Origin: Atherix ibis
Taxonomy: Eukaryota; Arthropoda; Insecta; Diptera; Athericidae
Length of the DNA stretch: 64,000 bases
Direction: 5' to 3'
Assembly: GCA_958298945.1 (NCBI GenBank)
Contig: CATQJD010000146.1
Span: forward strand, 2,914,001 to 2,978,000
The position numbers were made by a program, and so were the translations under genes. Position 1 is the first letter of the stretch. Each line of letters opens with the position of its first letter. This document shows positions 1-11,746 of this stretch, piece by piece. The notes under the pieces were generated by a model that searched no databases, was not told the origin of the DNA, and worked only from the letters and a program-made list of their open reading frames with translations.

Positions 1-300
1 ACATACTACTTCATATTCATCTTAAATATACTACTTCATATTCCTCTTAAACATACTACTTCATATTCCTCTTAAATATACTACTTCATATTCCTCTTAA
101 ACATACTACTTCATATCCCTCTTAAACATACTACTTCATATTCCTCTAAAACATACTACTTCATATTCCTCTTAAACATACTACTTCATATTCCTCTTAA
201 ATATACTATTTCATATTCCTCTTAAATATACTACTTCATTTTCCTCTTAAATATACTACTTCCTATTCCTCTTAAACATAATACTTCGTATTCCTCTTAA

Positions 301-325
301 ACATACTACTTCATATTCCTCTTAA
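301..325 (+). repeat. Reference monomer of the satellite (C type)
   Basis: This is a clean example of the most common monomer, followed by another at 326-350. Composition is 8 A, 7 C, 10 T, 0 G (28% GC). Useful landmarks by monomer position are the TACTAC core (5 to 9 and following), CATATT (12-17), the pyrimidine run TTCCTCTT (16-23) and TAA (23-25). The TTAA formed at 22-25 is present in nearly every unit. The other major allele has T instead of C at monomer position 2. The monomer boundary is arbitrary and chosen so that the window starts in phase. Confidence 0.97.
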
Positions 326-350
326 ACATACTACTTCATATTCCTCTTAA

Positions 351-525
351 ACATACTACTTCGTATTACTCTTAAATATACTACTTCATATTCCTCTTAA
401 ACATACTACTTCATATTCCTCTTAAACATACTACTTCATATTCCTGTTTAACATACTACTTCATATCCCTCTTAAACATACTACTTCATATTCCTCTAAA
501 ACATACTACTTCATATTCCTCTTAA
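351..525. repeat. Seven-monomer module, first copy (425-bp spacing to 776-950)
   Basis: The ordered variants TTCGTATTACT (351), CCTGTTTA (426), TCATATCCCT (451) and CCTCTAAA (476) recur in the same order 425 bp later at 776, 851, 876 and 901. A neighbouring set, beginning with TCCTATTCCT at 261, recurs 775 bp later at 1036. The two spacings show that the first kilobase was built by overlapping duplications rather than by one clean unit. Confidence 0.8.
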
Positions 526-775
526 ACATACTACTTCATATTCCTCTTAAACATACAACTTCATATTCCTCTTAAACATACTACTTCATATTCCTCTTAA
601 ACATACTACTTCATATTCCTCTTAAATATACTACTTCATATTCCTCTTAAACATACTACTTCATATGCCTCTTAAATATACTACTTCATATTCCTCTTAA
701 ACATACTATTTCATATTCCTCTTAAATATACTACTTCATATTCCTCTTAAACATACTACCACATATTCCTCTTAA

Positions 776-2008
776 ACATACTACTTCGTATTACTCTTAA
801 ATATACTACTTCATATTCCTCTTAAACATACTACTTCATATTCCTCTTAAACATACTACTTCATATTCCTGTTTAACATACTACTTCATATCCCTCTTAA
901 ACATACTACTTCATATTCCTCTAAAACATACTACTTCATATTCCTCTTAAACATACTACTTCATATTCCTCTTAAATATACTATTTCATATTCCTTTTAA
1001 ATATACTACTTCATTTTCCTCTTAAATATACTACTTCCTATTCCTCTTAAACATAATACTTCGTATTCCTCTTAAACATACTACTTCATATTCCTCTTAA
1101 ATATACTACTTCATATTACTCTTAAATATACTACTTCATATTCCTCTTAAACATACTATTTCATATTCCTCTTAAACATACTACTTCATATTCCTGTTAA
1201 ACATACTACTTCATATTCCTCTTAAACATACTACTTCATATTCCTCTAGAACATACTACTTCATATTCCTCTTTAACATACTACTTCATATTCCCATTAA
1301 CTATACTACTTCATATTCCTCTTAAATATACAACTTCATTATCCTCTTAAATATACTACTTCATATTACTCTTAAACATATTACTTCATATTTCTCTTAA
1401 ATATACTAATTCATATTCCTCTTAAACATACTATTTCATATTCCTCTTAAACATACTACTTCATATTCCTCTTAAATATACTACTTCATATTCCTCTTAA
1501 ATATACTACTTCATATTCCTCTTAAATATACTACTTCATTATCCTCTTAAATATACTACTTCATATTCCCCTTAAACATATTACTTCATATTTCTCTTTA
1601 ATATACTACTTCATATTCCTCTTAAACATACTATTTAATATTCCTCTTAAACATACTACTTCATATTGCTCTTAAATATATTACTTCATATTTCTCTTAA
1701 ATATACTACTTCATATTATCATATTCCTCTTAAATATACTACTTCATATTCCTCTTACACATACTACTTCATATTCCTCTTAAACATACTACTTCATATT
1801 CCGCTTAAATATACTACTTCATATTCCTCTTAAATATACTACTCCGTATTCCTCTTGAACATACTACTTCATATTCCTCTTAAATATACTACTGCATATT
1901 CCTCTTAAACATACTACTTCATATTCCTCTTAAATATACTACTTCATATTCCTCTTAAATATACTACTTCATATTCCTCTTAAACATACTACTTCATATT
2001 CCTCTTAA
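776..2008. repeat. Family A block, copy 1 (2158-bp period)
   Basis: This 1.23-kb run of variant monomers recurs 2158 bp downstream at 2934-4166. Shared markers include CCTGTTTA (851/3009), TCCTATTCCT (1036/3194), TTCTAGA-type monomers (1245/3403), TTCCCATTAA (near 1291/3449) and the 33-bp monomer (1701/3859). The spacing is 86 monomers plus 8 bases, the 8 bases coming from the odd-length monomer. Left of 776 and right of 2008 the variant order no longer matches. Confidence 0.85.
1701..1733. repeat. 33-bp odd-length monomer, occurrence 1
   Basis: The monomer reads ATATACTACTTCATATTAT and then CATATTCCTCTTAA, 8 bases over the usual length, and shifts the register of all later monomers by 8. 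It is preceded by the TTGCTCTTAA, ATATATTACTTC and TATTTCTC monomers. The same context precedes the normal-length ATTCTAAAATATTC pair elsewhere (about 7061), so it is best read as two monomers (50 bp) reduced by a 17-bp deletion. Confidence 0.9.
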
Positions 2009-2233
2009 ACATACAACTTCATATTCCTCTTAAACATACTACTTCATATTCCTCTTAAACATACTACTTCATATTCCTCTTAAATATACTACTTCATATT
2101 CCTCTTAAACATACTACTTCATATTCCTCTTAAATATACTACTTCATATTCCTCTTAAACATACTACTTCATATCCCTCTTAAACATACTACTTCATATT
2201 CCTCTAAAACATACTACTTCATATTCCTCTTAA

Positions 2234-2308
2234 ACATACTACTTCGTATTCCTCTTAAATATACTATTTCATATTCCTTTTAAATATACTACTTCATTTT
2301 CCTCTTAA
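2234..2308. repeat. Three-monomer module reused at 2759 and 4945
   Basis: Three successive variants, TTCGTATTCC, CTATTTCATATTCCTTTTAA and TTCATTTTCC, occur together here, at 2759-2833 (525 bp away) and again just after 4945. To the right of 2308 the sequence switches to a TATTTCTC / ACTAGT pair of a different family, so a switch point between two HOR families lies at about 2308. Confidence 0.75.
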
Positions 2309-2933
2309 ATATACTACTTCATATTTCTCTTAAACATACTAGTTCATATTCCTCTTAAATATACTACTTCATATTACTCTTAAATATACTACTTCATATT
2401 CCTCTTAAGCATACTACTTCATATTTCTCTTAAACATACTACTTCATATTCCTCTTAAATATACTACTTCATATTCCGCTTAAATATACTACTTCATATT
2501 CCTCTTAAACATACTACTTCATATTCCTCTTAAACATACAACTTCATATTCCTCTTAAACATACTACTTCATATTCCTCTTAAACATACTACTTCATATT
2601 CCTCTTAAATATACTACTTCATATTCCTCTTAAACATACTACTTCATATTCCTCTTAAATATACTACTTCATATTCCTCTTAAACATACTACTTCATATT
2701 CCTCTTAAACATACTACTTCATATTCCTCTAAAACATACTACTTCATATTCCTCTTAAACATACTACTTCGTATTCCTCTTAAATATACTATTTCATATT
2801 CCTTTTAAATATACTACTTCATTTTCCTCTTAAATATACTACTTCCTATTCCTCTTAAACATAATACTTCGTATTCCTCTTAAACATACTACTTCATATT
2901 CCTCTTAAACATACTACTTCATATTCCTCTTAA

Positions 2934-4166
2934 ACATACTACTTCGTATTACTCTTAAATATACTACTTCATATTCCTCTTAAACATACTACTTCGTATT
3001 CCTCTTAAACATACTACTTCATATTCCTGTTTAACATACTACTTCATATCCCTCTTAAACATACTACTTCATATTCCTCTAAAACATACTACTTCATATT
3101 CCTCTTAAACATACTACTTCATATTCCTCTTAAATATAATATTTCATATTCCTCTTAAATATACTACTTCATTTTCCTCTTAAATATACTACTTCCTATT
3201 CCTCTTAAACATAATACTTCGTATTCCTCTTAAACATACTACTTCATATTCCTCTTAAATATACTACTTCATATTACTCTTAAATATACTACTTCATATT
3301 CCTCTTAAACATACTATTTCATATTCCTCTTAAACATACTACTTCATATTCCTGTTAAACATACTACTTCATATTCCTCTTAAACATACTACTTCATATT
3401 CCTCTAGAACATACTACTTCATATTCCTCTTTAACATACTACTTCATATTCCCATTAAATATACTACTTCATATTCCTCTTAAATATACTACTTCATTAT
3501 CCTCTTAAATATACTACTTCATATTACTCTTAAACATATTACTTCATATTTCTCTTAAATATACTAATTCATATTCCTCTTAAACATACTATTTCATATT
3601 CCTCTTAAACATACTACTTCATATTCCTCTTAAATATACTACTTCATATTCCTCTTAAATATACTACTTCATATTCCTCTTAAATATACTACTTCATTAT
3701 CCTCTTAAATATACTACTTCATATTCCCCTTAAACATATTACTTCATATTTCTCTTTAATATACTACTTCATATTCCTCTTAAACATACTATTTAATATT
3801 CCTCTTAAACATACTACTTCATATTGCTCTTAAATATATTACTTCATATTTCTCTTAAATATACTACTTCATATTATCATATTCCTCTTAAATATACTAC
3901 TTCATATTCCTCTTACACATACTACTTCATATTCCTCTTAAACATACTACTTCATATTCCGCTTAAATATACTACTTCATATTCCTCTTAAATATTCTAC
4001 TCCATATTCCTCTTGAACATACTACTTCATATTCCTCTTAAATATACTACTGCATATTCCTCTTAAACATACTACTTCATATTCCTCTTAAATATACTAC
4101 TTCATATTCCTCTTAAATATACTACTTCATATTCCTCTTAAACATACTACTTCATATTCCTCTTAA
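2934..4166. repeat. Family A block, copy 2 (2158-bp period)
   Basis: This is the second copy of 776-2008. A few differences are visible, for example CTCCGTATT at about 1840 against CTCCATATT at about 3998, and ATATTCTAC against ATATACTAC nearby. A partial third copy of its right-hand part is at 11020-11746, a shift of 7711 bp. Confidence 0.85.
3859..3891. repeat. 33-bp odd-length monomer, occurrence 2
   Basis: It is identical in form and context to 1701-1733 and lies 2158 bp from it, so it was copied with the family A block rather than formed independently. Confidence 0.9.
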
Positions 4167-4510
4167 ACATACTACTTCATACTCCTCTTAAACATACTAC
4201 TTCATATTCCTCTTAAACATACTACTTCATATTCCTCTTAAATATACTACTTCATTATCCTCTTAAATATACTACTTCATATTTCTCTTAAACATACTAG
4301 TTCATATTCCTCTTAAATATACTACTTCATATTACTCTTAAATATACTACTTCATATTCCTCTTAAGCATACTACTTCATATTTCTCTTAAACATACTAC
4401 TTCATATTCCTCTTAAATATACAACTTCATATTCCTCTTAAACATACTACTTCATATTCCTCTTAAACATACTACTTCATATTCCTCTTAAATATACTAC
4501 TTCATATTCC
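3936..4510. repeat. 575-bp tandem HOR, copy 1
   Basis: The markers TTCCGCTTAA (3959), CTACTGCATATT (4051), TTCATACTCC (4176) and ACTAGT (about 4296) recur exactly 575 bp (23 monomers) later at 4534, 4626, 4751 and 4871. Confidence 0.85.
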
Positions 4511-4930
4511 TCTTAAACATACTACTTCATATTCCGCTTAAATATACTACTTCATATTCCTCTTAAATATACTACTCCATATTCCTCTTGAACATACTAC
4601 TTCATATTCCTCTTAAATATACTACTGCATATTCCTCTTAAACATACTACTTCATATTCCTCTTAAATATACTACTTCATATTCCTCTTAAATATACTAC
4701 TTCATATTCCTCTTAAACATACTACTTCATATTCCTCTTAAACATACTACTTCATACTCCTCTTAAACATACTACTTCATATTCCTCTTAAACATACTAC
4801 TTCATATTCCTCTTAAATATACTACTTCATTATCCTCTTAAATATACTACTTCATATTTCTCTTAAACATACTAGTTCATATTCCTCTTAATTATACTAC
4901 TTCATATTACTCTTAAATATACTACTTCAT
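4511..4930. repeat. 575-bp tandem HOR, copy 2, truncated
   Basis: It follows copy 1 directly and carries the same marker order. It breaks off about 155 bp early, at the 28-bp monomer 4917-4944: copy 1 continues there with a TTAAGC monomer (4371), while this copy changes to the TTCGTATTCC module. Confidence 0.8.
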
Positions 4931-4944
4931 ATTCCTCCTCTTAA
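4917..4944. repeat. 28-bp monomer at a HOR breakpoint
   Basis: The unit contains TTCCTCCTCTTAA, with an extra CCT relative to TTCCTCTTAA. Register shifts by 3 from here on. It sits at the place where the 575-bp HOR stops and another family begins, so it looks like the scar of an exchange that paired CCT with CTC out of register. Confidence 0.9.
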
Positions 4945-5619
4945 ACATACTACTTCGTATTCCTCTTAAATATACTATTTCATATTCCTTTTAAATATAC
5001 TACTTCATTTTCCTCTTAAATATACTACTTCATATTACTCTTAAACATACTACTTCATATTCCTCTTAAACATACAACTTCATATTCCTCTTAAACATAC
5101 TACTTCATATTCCTCTTAAACATACTACTTCATATTCCTCTTAAATATACTACTTCATATTCCTCTTAAACATACTACTTCATATTCCTCTTAAATATAC
5201 TACTTCATATTCCTCTTAAACATACTACTTCATATTCCTCTTAAATATACTACTTCATATTCCTCTTAAACATACTACCACATATTCCTCTTTAACATAC
5301 TACTTCATATTTCCCTTAAATATACTACTTCATATTCCTCTTAAATATACTACTTCATTATCCTCTTAAATATACTACTTCATATTACTCTTAAACATAT
5401 TACTTCATATTCCTCTTGAACATACTACTTCATATTCCTCTTAAATATACTACTGCATATTCCTCTTAAACATACTACTTCATATTCCTCTTACATATAT
5501 TACTTCATATTCCTCTTAAATATACTACTTCATATTCCTCTTAAACATACTACTTCATATTCCTCTTAAACATACTACTTCATACTCCTCTTTAACATAC
5601 TACTTCATATTCCTCTTAA

Positions 5620-7269
5620 ACATACTACTTCATATTCCTCTTAAATATACTACTTCATTATCCTCTTAAATATACTACTTCATATTTCTCTTAAACATAC
5701 TAGTTCATATTCCTCTTAAATATACTACTTCATATTACTCTTAAATATACTACTTCATATTCCTCTTAAGCATACTACTTCATATTTCTCTTAAACATAC
5801 TACTTCATATTCCTCTTAAATATACAACTTCATATTCCTCTTAAACATACTACTTCATATTCCTCTTAAACATACTACTTCATATTCCTCTTAAATATAC
5901 TACTTCATATTCCTCTTAAACATACTACTTCATATTCCGCTTAAATATACTATTTCATATTCCTCTTAAATATACTACTCCATATTCCTCTTGAACATAC
6001 TACTTCATATTCCTCTTAAATATACTACTGCATATTCCTCTTAAACATACTACTTCATATTCCTCTTAAATATACTACTTCATATTCCTCTTAAATATAC
6101 TACTTCATATTCCTCTTAAACATACTACTTCATATTCCTCTTAAACATACTACTTCACACTCCTCTTAAACATACTACTTCATATTCCTCTTAAACATAC
6201 TACTTCATATTCCTCTTAAATATACTACTTCATTATCCTCTTAAATATACTACTTCATATTTCTCTTAAACATACTAGTTCATATTCCTCTTAAATATAC
6301 TACTTTATATTACTCTTAAATATACTACTTCATATTCCTCTTAAGCATACTACTTCATATTCCTCTTAAACATACTACTTCATATTCCTCTTAAACATAC
6401 AACTTCATATTCCTCTTAAACATACTACTTCATATTACTCTTAAACATACTACTTCATATTCCTCTTAAATATACTACTTCATATTCCTCTTAAACATAC
6501 TACTTCATATTCCTCTTAAATATACTACTTCATATTCCTCTTAAACATACTACTTCATATTCCTCTTAAATATACTACTTCATATTCCTCTTAAACATAC
6601 TACCACATATTCCTCTTTAACATACTACTTCATATTTCCCTTAAATATACTACTTCATATTCCTCTTAAATATACTACTTCATTATCCTCTTAAATATAC
6701 TACTTCATATTACTCTTAACCATATTACTTCATATTTCTCTTAAATATACTAATTCATATTCCTCTTAAACATACTATTTCATATTCCTCTTAAACATAC
6801 TACTTCATATTCCTCTTAAATATACTACTTCATATTCCTCTTAAATATACTACTTCATATTCCTCTTAAATATACTACTTCATTATCCTCTTAAATATAC
6901 TACTTCATATTCCCCTTAAACATATTACTTCATATTTCTCTTAAATATACTACTTCATATTCCTCTTAAACATACTATTTAATATTCCTCTTAAACATAC
7001 TACTTCATATTGCTCTTAAATATATTACTTCATATTTCTCTTAAATATACTACTTCATATTATTCTAAAATATTCTACTTCATATTCCTCTTAAACATAC
7101 TACTTCATATTCCTCTTAAACATACTACTTAATATTGCTCTTAAACATACTACTCCATATTCCTCTTAAATATAGTACTTCATATTCCTCTTACACATAC
7201 TACTTCATATTCCTCTTAAACATACTACTTCATATTCCGCTTAAATATACTACTTCATATTCCTCTTGA
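5620..7269. repeat. Family B, 1650-bp HOR, copy 1
   Basis: Sixty-six monomers that recur directly downstream. Markers at 1650-bp spacing are TACTTCACACTCC (6151/7801), CTTTATATTACTC (6301/7951), TACCACATATT (6601/8251) and TATTCTAAAA (7061/8711). I saw very few differences, for example TTAACCATATT at about 6718 against TTAAACATATT in copy 2, so the duplication looks recent. Confidence 0.9.
6395..6619. repeat. Nine-monomer CAAC-to-CCAC module (200-bp spacing), example
   Basis: An ACATACAAC monomer (6395) is followed, after seven monomers that largely alternate C and T type, by an ACATACTACCACA monomer (6595), exactly 200 bp start to start. The same 200-bp pairing is seen at 5070/5270, 8045/8245, 10220/10420, 16686/16886, 18861/19061, 21586/21786, 24561/24761, 28136/28336 and 31286/31486 (the last with TATCACA). 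At 26786/26911 it is shortened to 125 bp. Right of 34 kb the pairing loosens (250 bp at 34836/35086). Confidence 0.85.
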
Positions 7270-8919
7270 ACATACTACTTCATATTCCTCTTAAATATAC
7301 TACTTCATTATCCTCTTAAATATACTACTTCATATTTCTCTTAAACATACTAGTTCATATTCCTCTTAAATATACTACTTCATATTACTCTTAAATATAC
7401 TACTTCATATTCCTCTTAAGCATACTACTTCATATTTCTCTTAAACATACTACTTCATATTCCTCTTAAATATACAACTTCATATTCCTCTTAAACATAC
7501 TACTTCATATTCCTCTTAAACATACTACTTCATATTCCTCTTAAATATACTACTTCATATTCCTCTTAAACATACTACTTCATATTCCGCTTAAATATAC
7601 TATTTCATATTCCTCTTAAATATACTACTCCATATTCCTCTTGAACATACTACTTCATATTCCTCTTAAATATACTACTGCATATTCCTCTTAAACATAC
7701 TACTTCATATTCCTCTTAAATATACTACTTCATATTCCTCTTAAATATACTACTTCATATTCCTCTTAAACATACTACTTCATATTCCTCTTAAACATAC
7801 TACTTCACACTCCTCTTAAACATACTACTTCATATTCCTCTTAAACATACTACTTCATATTCCTCTTAAATATACTACTTCATTATCCTCTTAAATATAC
7901 TACTTCATATTTCTCTTAAACATACTAGTTCATATTCCTCTTAAATATACTACTTTATATTACTCTTAAATATACTACTTCATATTCCTCTTAAGCATAC
8001 TACTTCATATTCCTCTTAAACATACTACTTCATATTCCTCTTAAACATACAACTTCATATTCCTCTTAAACATACTACTTCATATTACTCTTAAACATAC
8101 TACTTCATATTCCTCTTAAATATACTACTTCATATTCCTCTTAAACATACTACTTCATATTCCTCTTAAATATACTACTTCATATTCCTCTTAAACATAC
8201 TACTTCATATTCCTCTTAAATATACTACTTCATATTCCTCTTAAACATACTACCACATATTCCTCTTTAACATACTACTTCATATTTCCCTTAAATATAC
8301 TACTTCATATTCCTCTTAAATATACTACTTCATTATCCTCTTAAATATACTACTTCATATTACTCTTAAACATATTACTTCATATTTCTCTTAAATATAC
8401 TAATTCATATTCCTCTTAAACATACTATTTCATATTCCTCTTAAACATACTACTTCATATTCCTCTTAAATATACTACTTCATATTCCTCTTAAATATAC
8501 TACTTCATATTCCTCTTAAATATACTACTTCATTATCCTCTTAAATATACTACTTCATATTCCCCTTAAACATATTACTTCATATTTCTCTTAAATATAC
8601 TACTTCATATTCCTCTTAAACATACTATTTAATATTCCTCTTAAACATACTACTTCATATTGCTCTTAATTATATTACTTCATATTTCTCTTAAATATAC
8701 TACTTCATATTATTCTAAAATATTCTACTTCATATTCCTCTTAAACATACTACTTCATATTCCTCTTAAACATACTACTTAATATTGCTCTTAAACATAC
8801 TACTCCATATTCCTCTTAAATATAGTACTTCATATTCCTCTTACACATACTACTTCATATTCCTCTTAAACATACTACTTCATATTCCGCTTAAATATAC
8901 TACTTCATATTCCTCTTAA
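7270..8919. repeat. Family B, 1650-bp HOR, copy 2
   Basis: This is a tandem second copy of 5620-7269. One private change seen is CTTAATTATATT at about 8668, where copy 1 has CTTAAATATATT. The left junction is set by the CTTGAAC monomer just before 7270, which copy 1 lacks at the matching place. This copy is also the left part of the 3.75-kb block repeated at 15911. Confidence 0.9.
8120..8919. repeat. 800-bp tandem HOR, copy 1
   Basis: This is the right part of the second 1650-bp unit. Its TACCACATATT (8251) and TATTCTAAAA (8711) markers recur 800 bp later at 9051 and 9511. Confidence 0.85.
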
Positions 8920-9719
8920 ATATACTACTTCATATTCCTCTTAAACATACTACTTCATATTCCTCTTAAATATACTACTTCATATTCCTCTTAAACATAC
9001 TACTTCATATTCCTCCTAAATATACTACTTCATATTCCTCTTAAACATACTACCACATATTCCTCTTTAACATACTACTTCATATTTCCCTTAAATATAC
9101 TACTTCATATTCCTCTTAAATATACCACTTCATTATCCTCTTAAATATACTACTTCATATTACTCTTAAACATATTACTTCATATTTCTCTTAAATATAC
9201 TAATTCATATTCCTCTTAAACATACTATTTCATATTCCTCTTAAACATACTACTTCATATTCCTCTTAAATATACTACTTCATATTCCTCTTAAATATAC
9301 TACTTCATATTCCTCTTAAATATACTACTTCATTATCCTCTTAAATATACTACTTCATATTCCCCTTAAACATATTACTTCATATTTCTCTTAAATATAC
9401 TACTTCATATTCCTCTTAAACATACTATTTAATATTTCTCTTAAACATACTACTTCATATTGCTCTTAAATATATTACTTCATATTTCTCTTAAATATAC
9501 TACTTCATATTATTCTAAAATATTCTACTTCATATTCCTCTTAAACATACAACTTCATATTCCTCTTAAACATACTACTTAATATTGCTCTTAAACATAC
9601 TACTCCATATTCCTCTTAAATATACCACTTCATATTCCTCTTACACATACTACTTCATATTCCTCTTAAACATACTACTTCATATTCCGCTTAAATATAC
9701 TACTTCATATTCCTCTTAA
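8920..9719. repeat. 800-bp tandem HOR, copy 2
   Basis: This is a direct tandem copy of 8120-8919. Small differences are visible, such as TATACCACTT at 9621 where copy 1 has TATAGTACTT at 8821. The same 800-bp spacing is found in the distant duplicate, 16892 to 17692. Confidence 0.85.
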
Positions 9720-11019
9720 ATATACTACTCCATATTCCTCTTGAACATACTACTTCATATTCCTCTTAAATATACTACTGCATATTCCTCTTAAACATAC
9801 TACTTCATATTCCTCTTAAATTTACTACTTCATATTCCTCTTAAATATACTACTTCATATTCCTCTTAAACATACTACTTCATATTCCTCTTAAACATAC
9901 TACTTCATACTCCTCTTAAACATACTACTTCATATTCCTCTTAAACATACTACTTCATATTCCTCTTAAATATACTACTTCATTATCCTCTTAAATATAC
10001 TACTTCATATTTCTCTTAAACATACTAGTTCATATTCCTCTTAAATATACTACTTCATATTACTCTTAAATATACTACTTCATATTCCTCTTAAGCATAC
10101 TACTTCATATTCCTCTTAAACATACTACTTCATATTCCTCTTAAATATACTACTTCATATTCCTCTTAAATATACTACTTCATATTCCTCTTAAACATAC
10201 TACTTCATATTCCTCTTAAACATACAACTTCATATTCCTCTTAAACATACTACTTCATATTCCTCTTAAACATACTACTTCATATTCCTCTTAAATATAC
10301 TACTTCATATTCCTCTTAAACATACTACTTCATATTCCTCTTAAATATACTACTTCATATTCCTCTTAAACATACTACTTCATATTCCTCTTAAATATAC
10401 TACTTCATATTCCTCTTAAACATACTACCACATATTCCTCTTAAACATACTACTTCATATTTCTCTTAAACATACTACTTCATATTCCTCTTAAATATAC
10501 TACTTCATATTACTCTAAAATATACTACTTCATATTCCTCTTAAACATACTACTTCATATACCTCTTAAACATACTACTTCATATTCCTGTTAAACATAC
10601 TACTTCATATTCCTCTTAAACATACTACTTCATATTCCGCTTAAATATACTACTTCATATTCCTCTTAAATATACTACTCCATATTCGTCTTGAACATAC
10701 TACTTCATATTCCTCTTAAATATACTACTTCATATTCCTCTTAAATATACTACTTTATATTCCTCTTAAACATACTACTTCATATTCCTCTTACACATAC
10801 TACTTCATATTTCTCTTAAACATACTACTTCATATTCCGCTTAAATATACTACTTCATATTCCTCTTAAATATACTACTTCATATTCCTCTTAAACACAC
10901 TACTTCATATTCCTCTTAAATATACTACCTCATTATCCTCTTAAATATACTACTTCATATATCTCTTAAACATACTACTTCATATTCCTCTTAAATATAC
11001 TACTTCATATTACTCTTAA

Positions 11020-11746
11020 ATATACTATTTCATATTCCTCTTAAACAATCTACTTCATATTCCTGTTAAACATACTACTTCATATTCCTCTTAAACATAC
11101 TACATCATATTCCTCTAGAACATACTACTTCATATTCCTCTTTAACATACTACTTCATATTCCCATTAAATATACTACTTCATATTCCTCTTAAATATAC
11201 TACTTCATTATCCTCTTAAATATACTACTTCATATTACTCTTAAACATATTACTTCATATTTCTCTTAAATATACTAATTCATATTCCTCTTAAACATAC
11301 TATTTCATATTCCTCTTAAACATACTACTTCATATTCCTCTTAAATATACTACTTCATATTCCTCTTAAATATACTACTTCATATTCCTCTTAAATATAC
11401 TACTTCATTATCCTCTTAAATATACTACTTCATATTCCCCTTAAACATATTACTTCATATTTCTCTTTAATATACTACTTCATATTCCTCTTAAACATAC
11501 TATTTAATATTCCTCTTAAACATACTACTTCATATTGCTCTTAAATATATTACTTCATATTTCTCTTAAATATACTACTTCATATTATCATATTCCTCTT
11601 AAATATACTACTTCATATTCCTCTTACACATACTACTTCATATTCCTCTTAAACATACTACTTCATATTCCGCTTAAATATACTACTTCATATTCCTCTT
11701 AAATATACTACTCCATATTCCTCTTGAACATACTACTTCATATTCC
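11020..11746. repeat. Return of family A (copy of 3309-4035)
   Basis: Variants in this stretch match 3309-4035 at a shift of 7711 bp, including TCTAGA (3403/11114), TTCCCATTAA and the 33-bp monomer (3859/11570). Two bases in one monomer are swapped (ACAATCTAC near 11046 for ACATACTAC). Confidence 0.82.
11570..11602. repeat. 33-bp odd-length monomer, occurrence 3
   Basis: It has the same form and context as 1701-1733 and 3859-3891. It is carried here with the family A block 7711 bp from occurrence 2. Confidence 0.9.

Larger units (their letters stand above)
7270..11019. repeat. 3.75-kb family B segment, left copy
   Basis: About 150 monomers recur as one block at 15911-19660, displaced by 8641 bp throughout. 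Matching markers are CTTCATTATCC (7291/15932), CTCCATATTCC (7621/16262), TACCACATATT (8251/16892, 9051/17692, 10426/19067), AAATTTACTAC (9821/18462) and TTAAACACAC (10891/19532). Right of about 11020 the copies diverge. The constant offset means no net length change inside the block. Confidence 0.88.

Noticed and set aside
1701..1733. An 8-bp tandem duplication (ATCATATT) as origin of the 33-bp monomer
   Set aside because: Its flanking monomers match the normal two-monomer version, from which a 17-bp deletion produces the same sequence, so a deletion is simpler.
11046..11054. Frame change at ACAATCTAC (also 33435 and 56645 AATAAT forms)
   Set aside because: These are same-length two-base swaps of TA to AT; register is unchanged on both sides.
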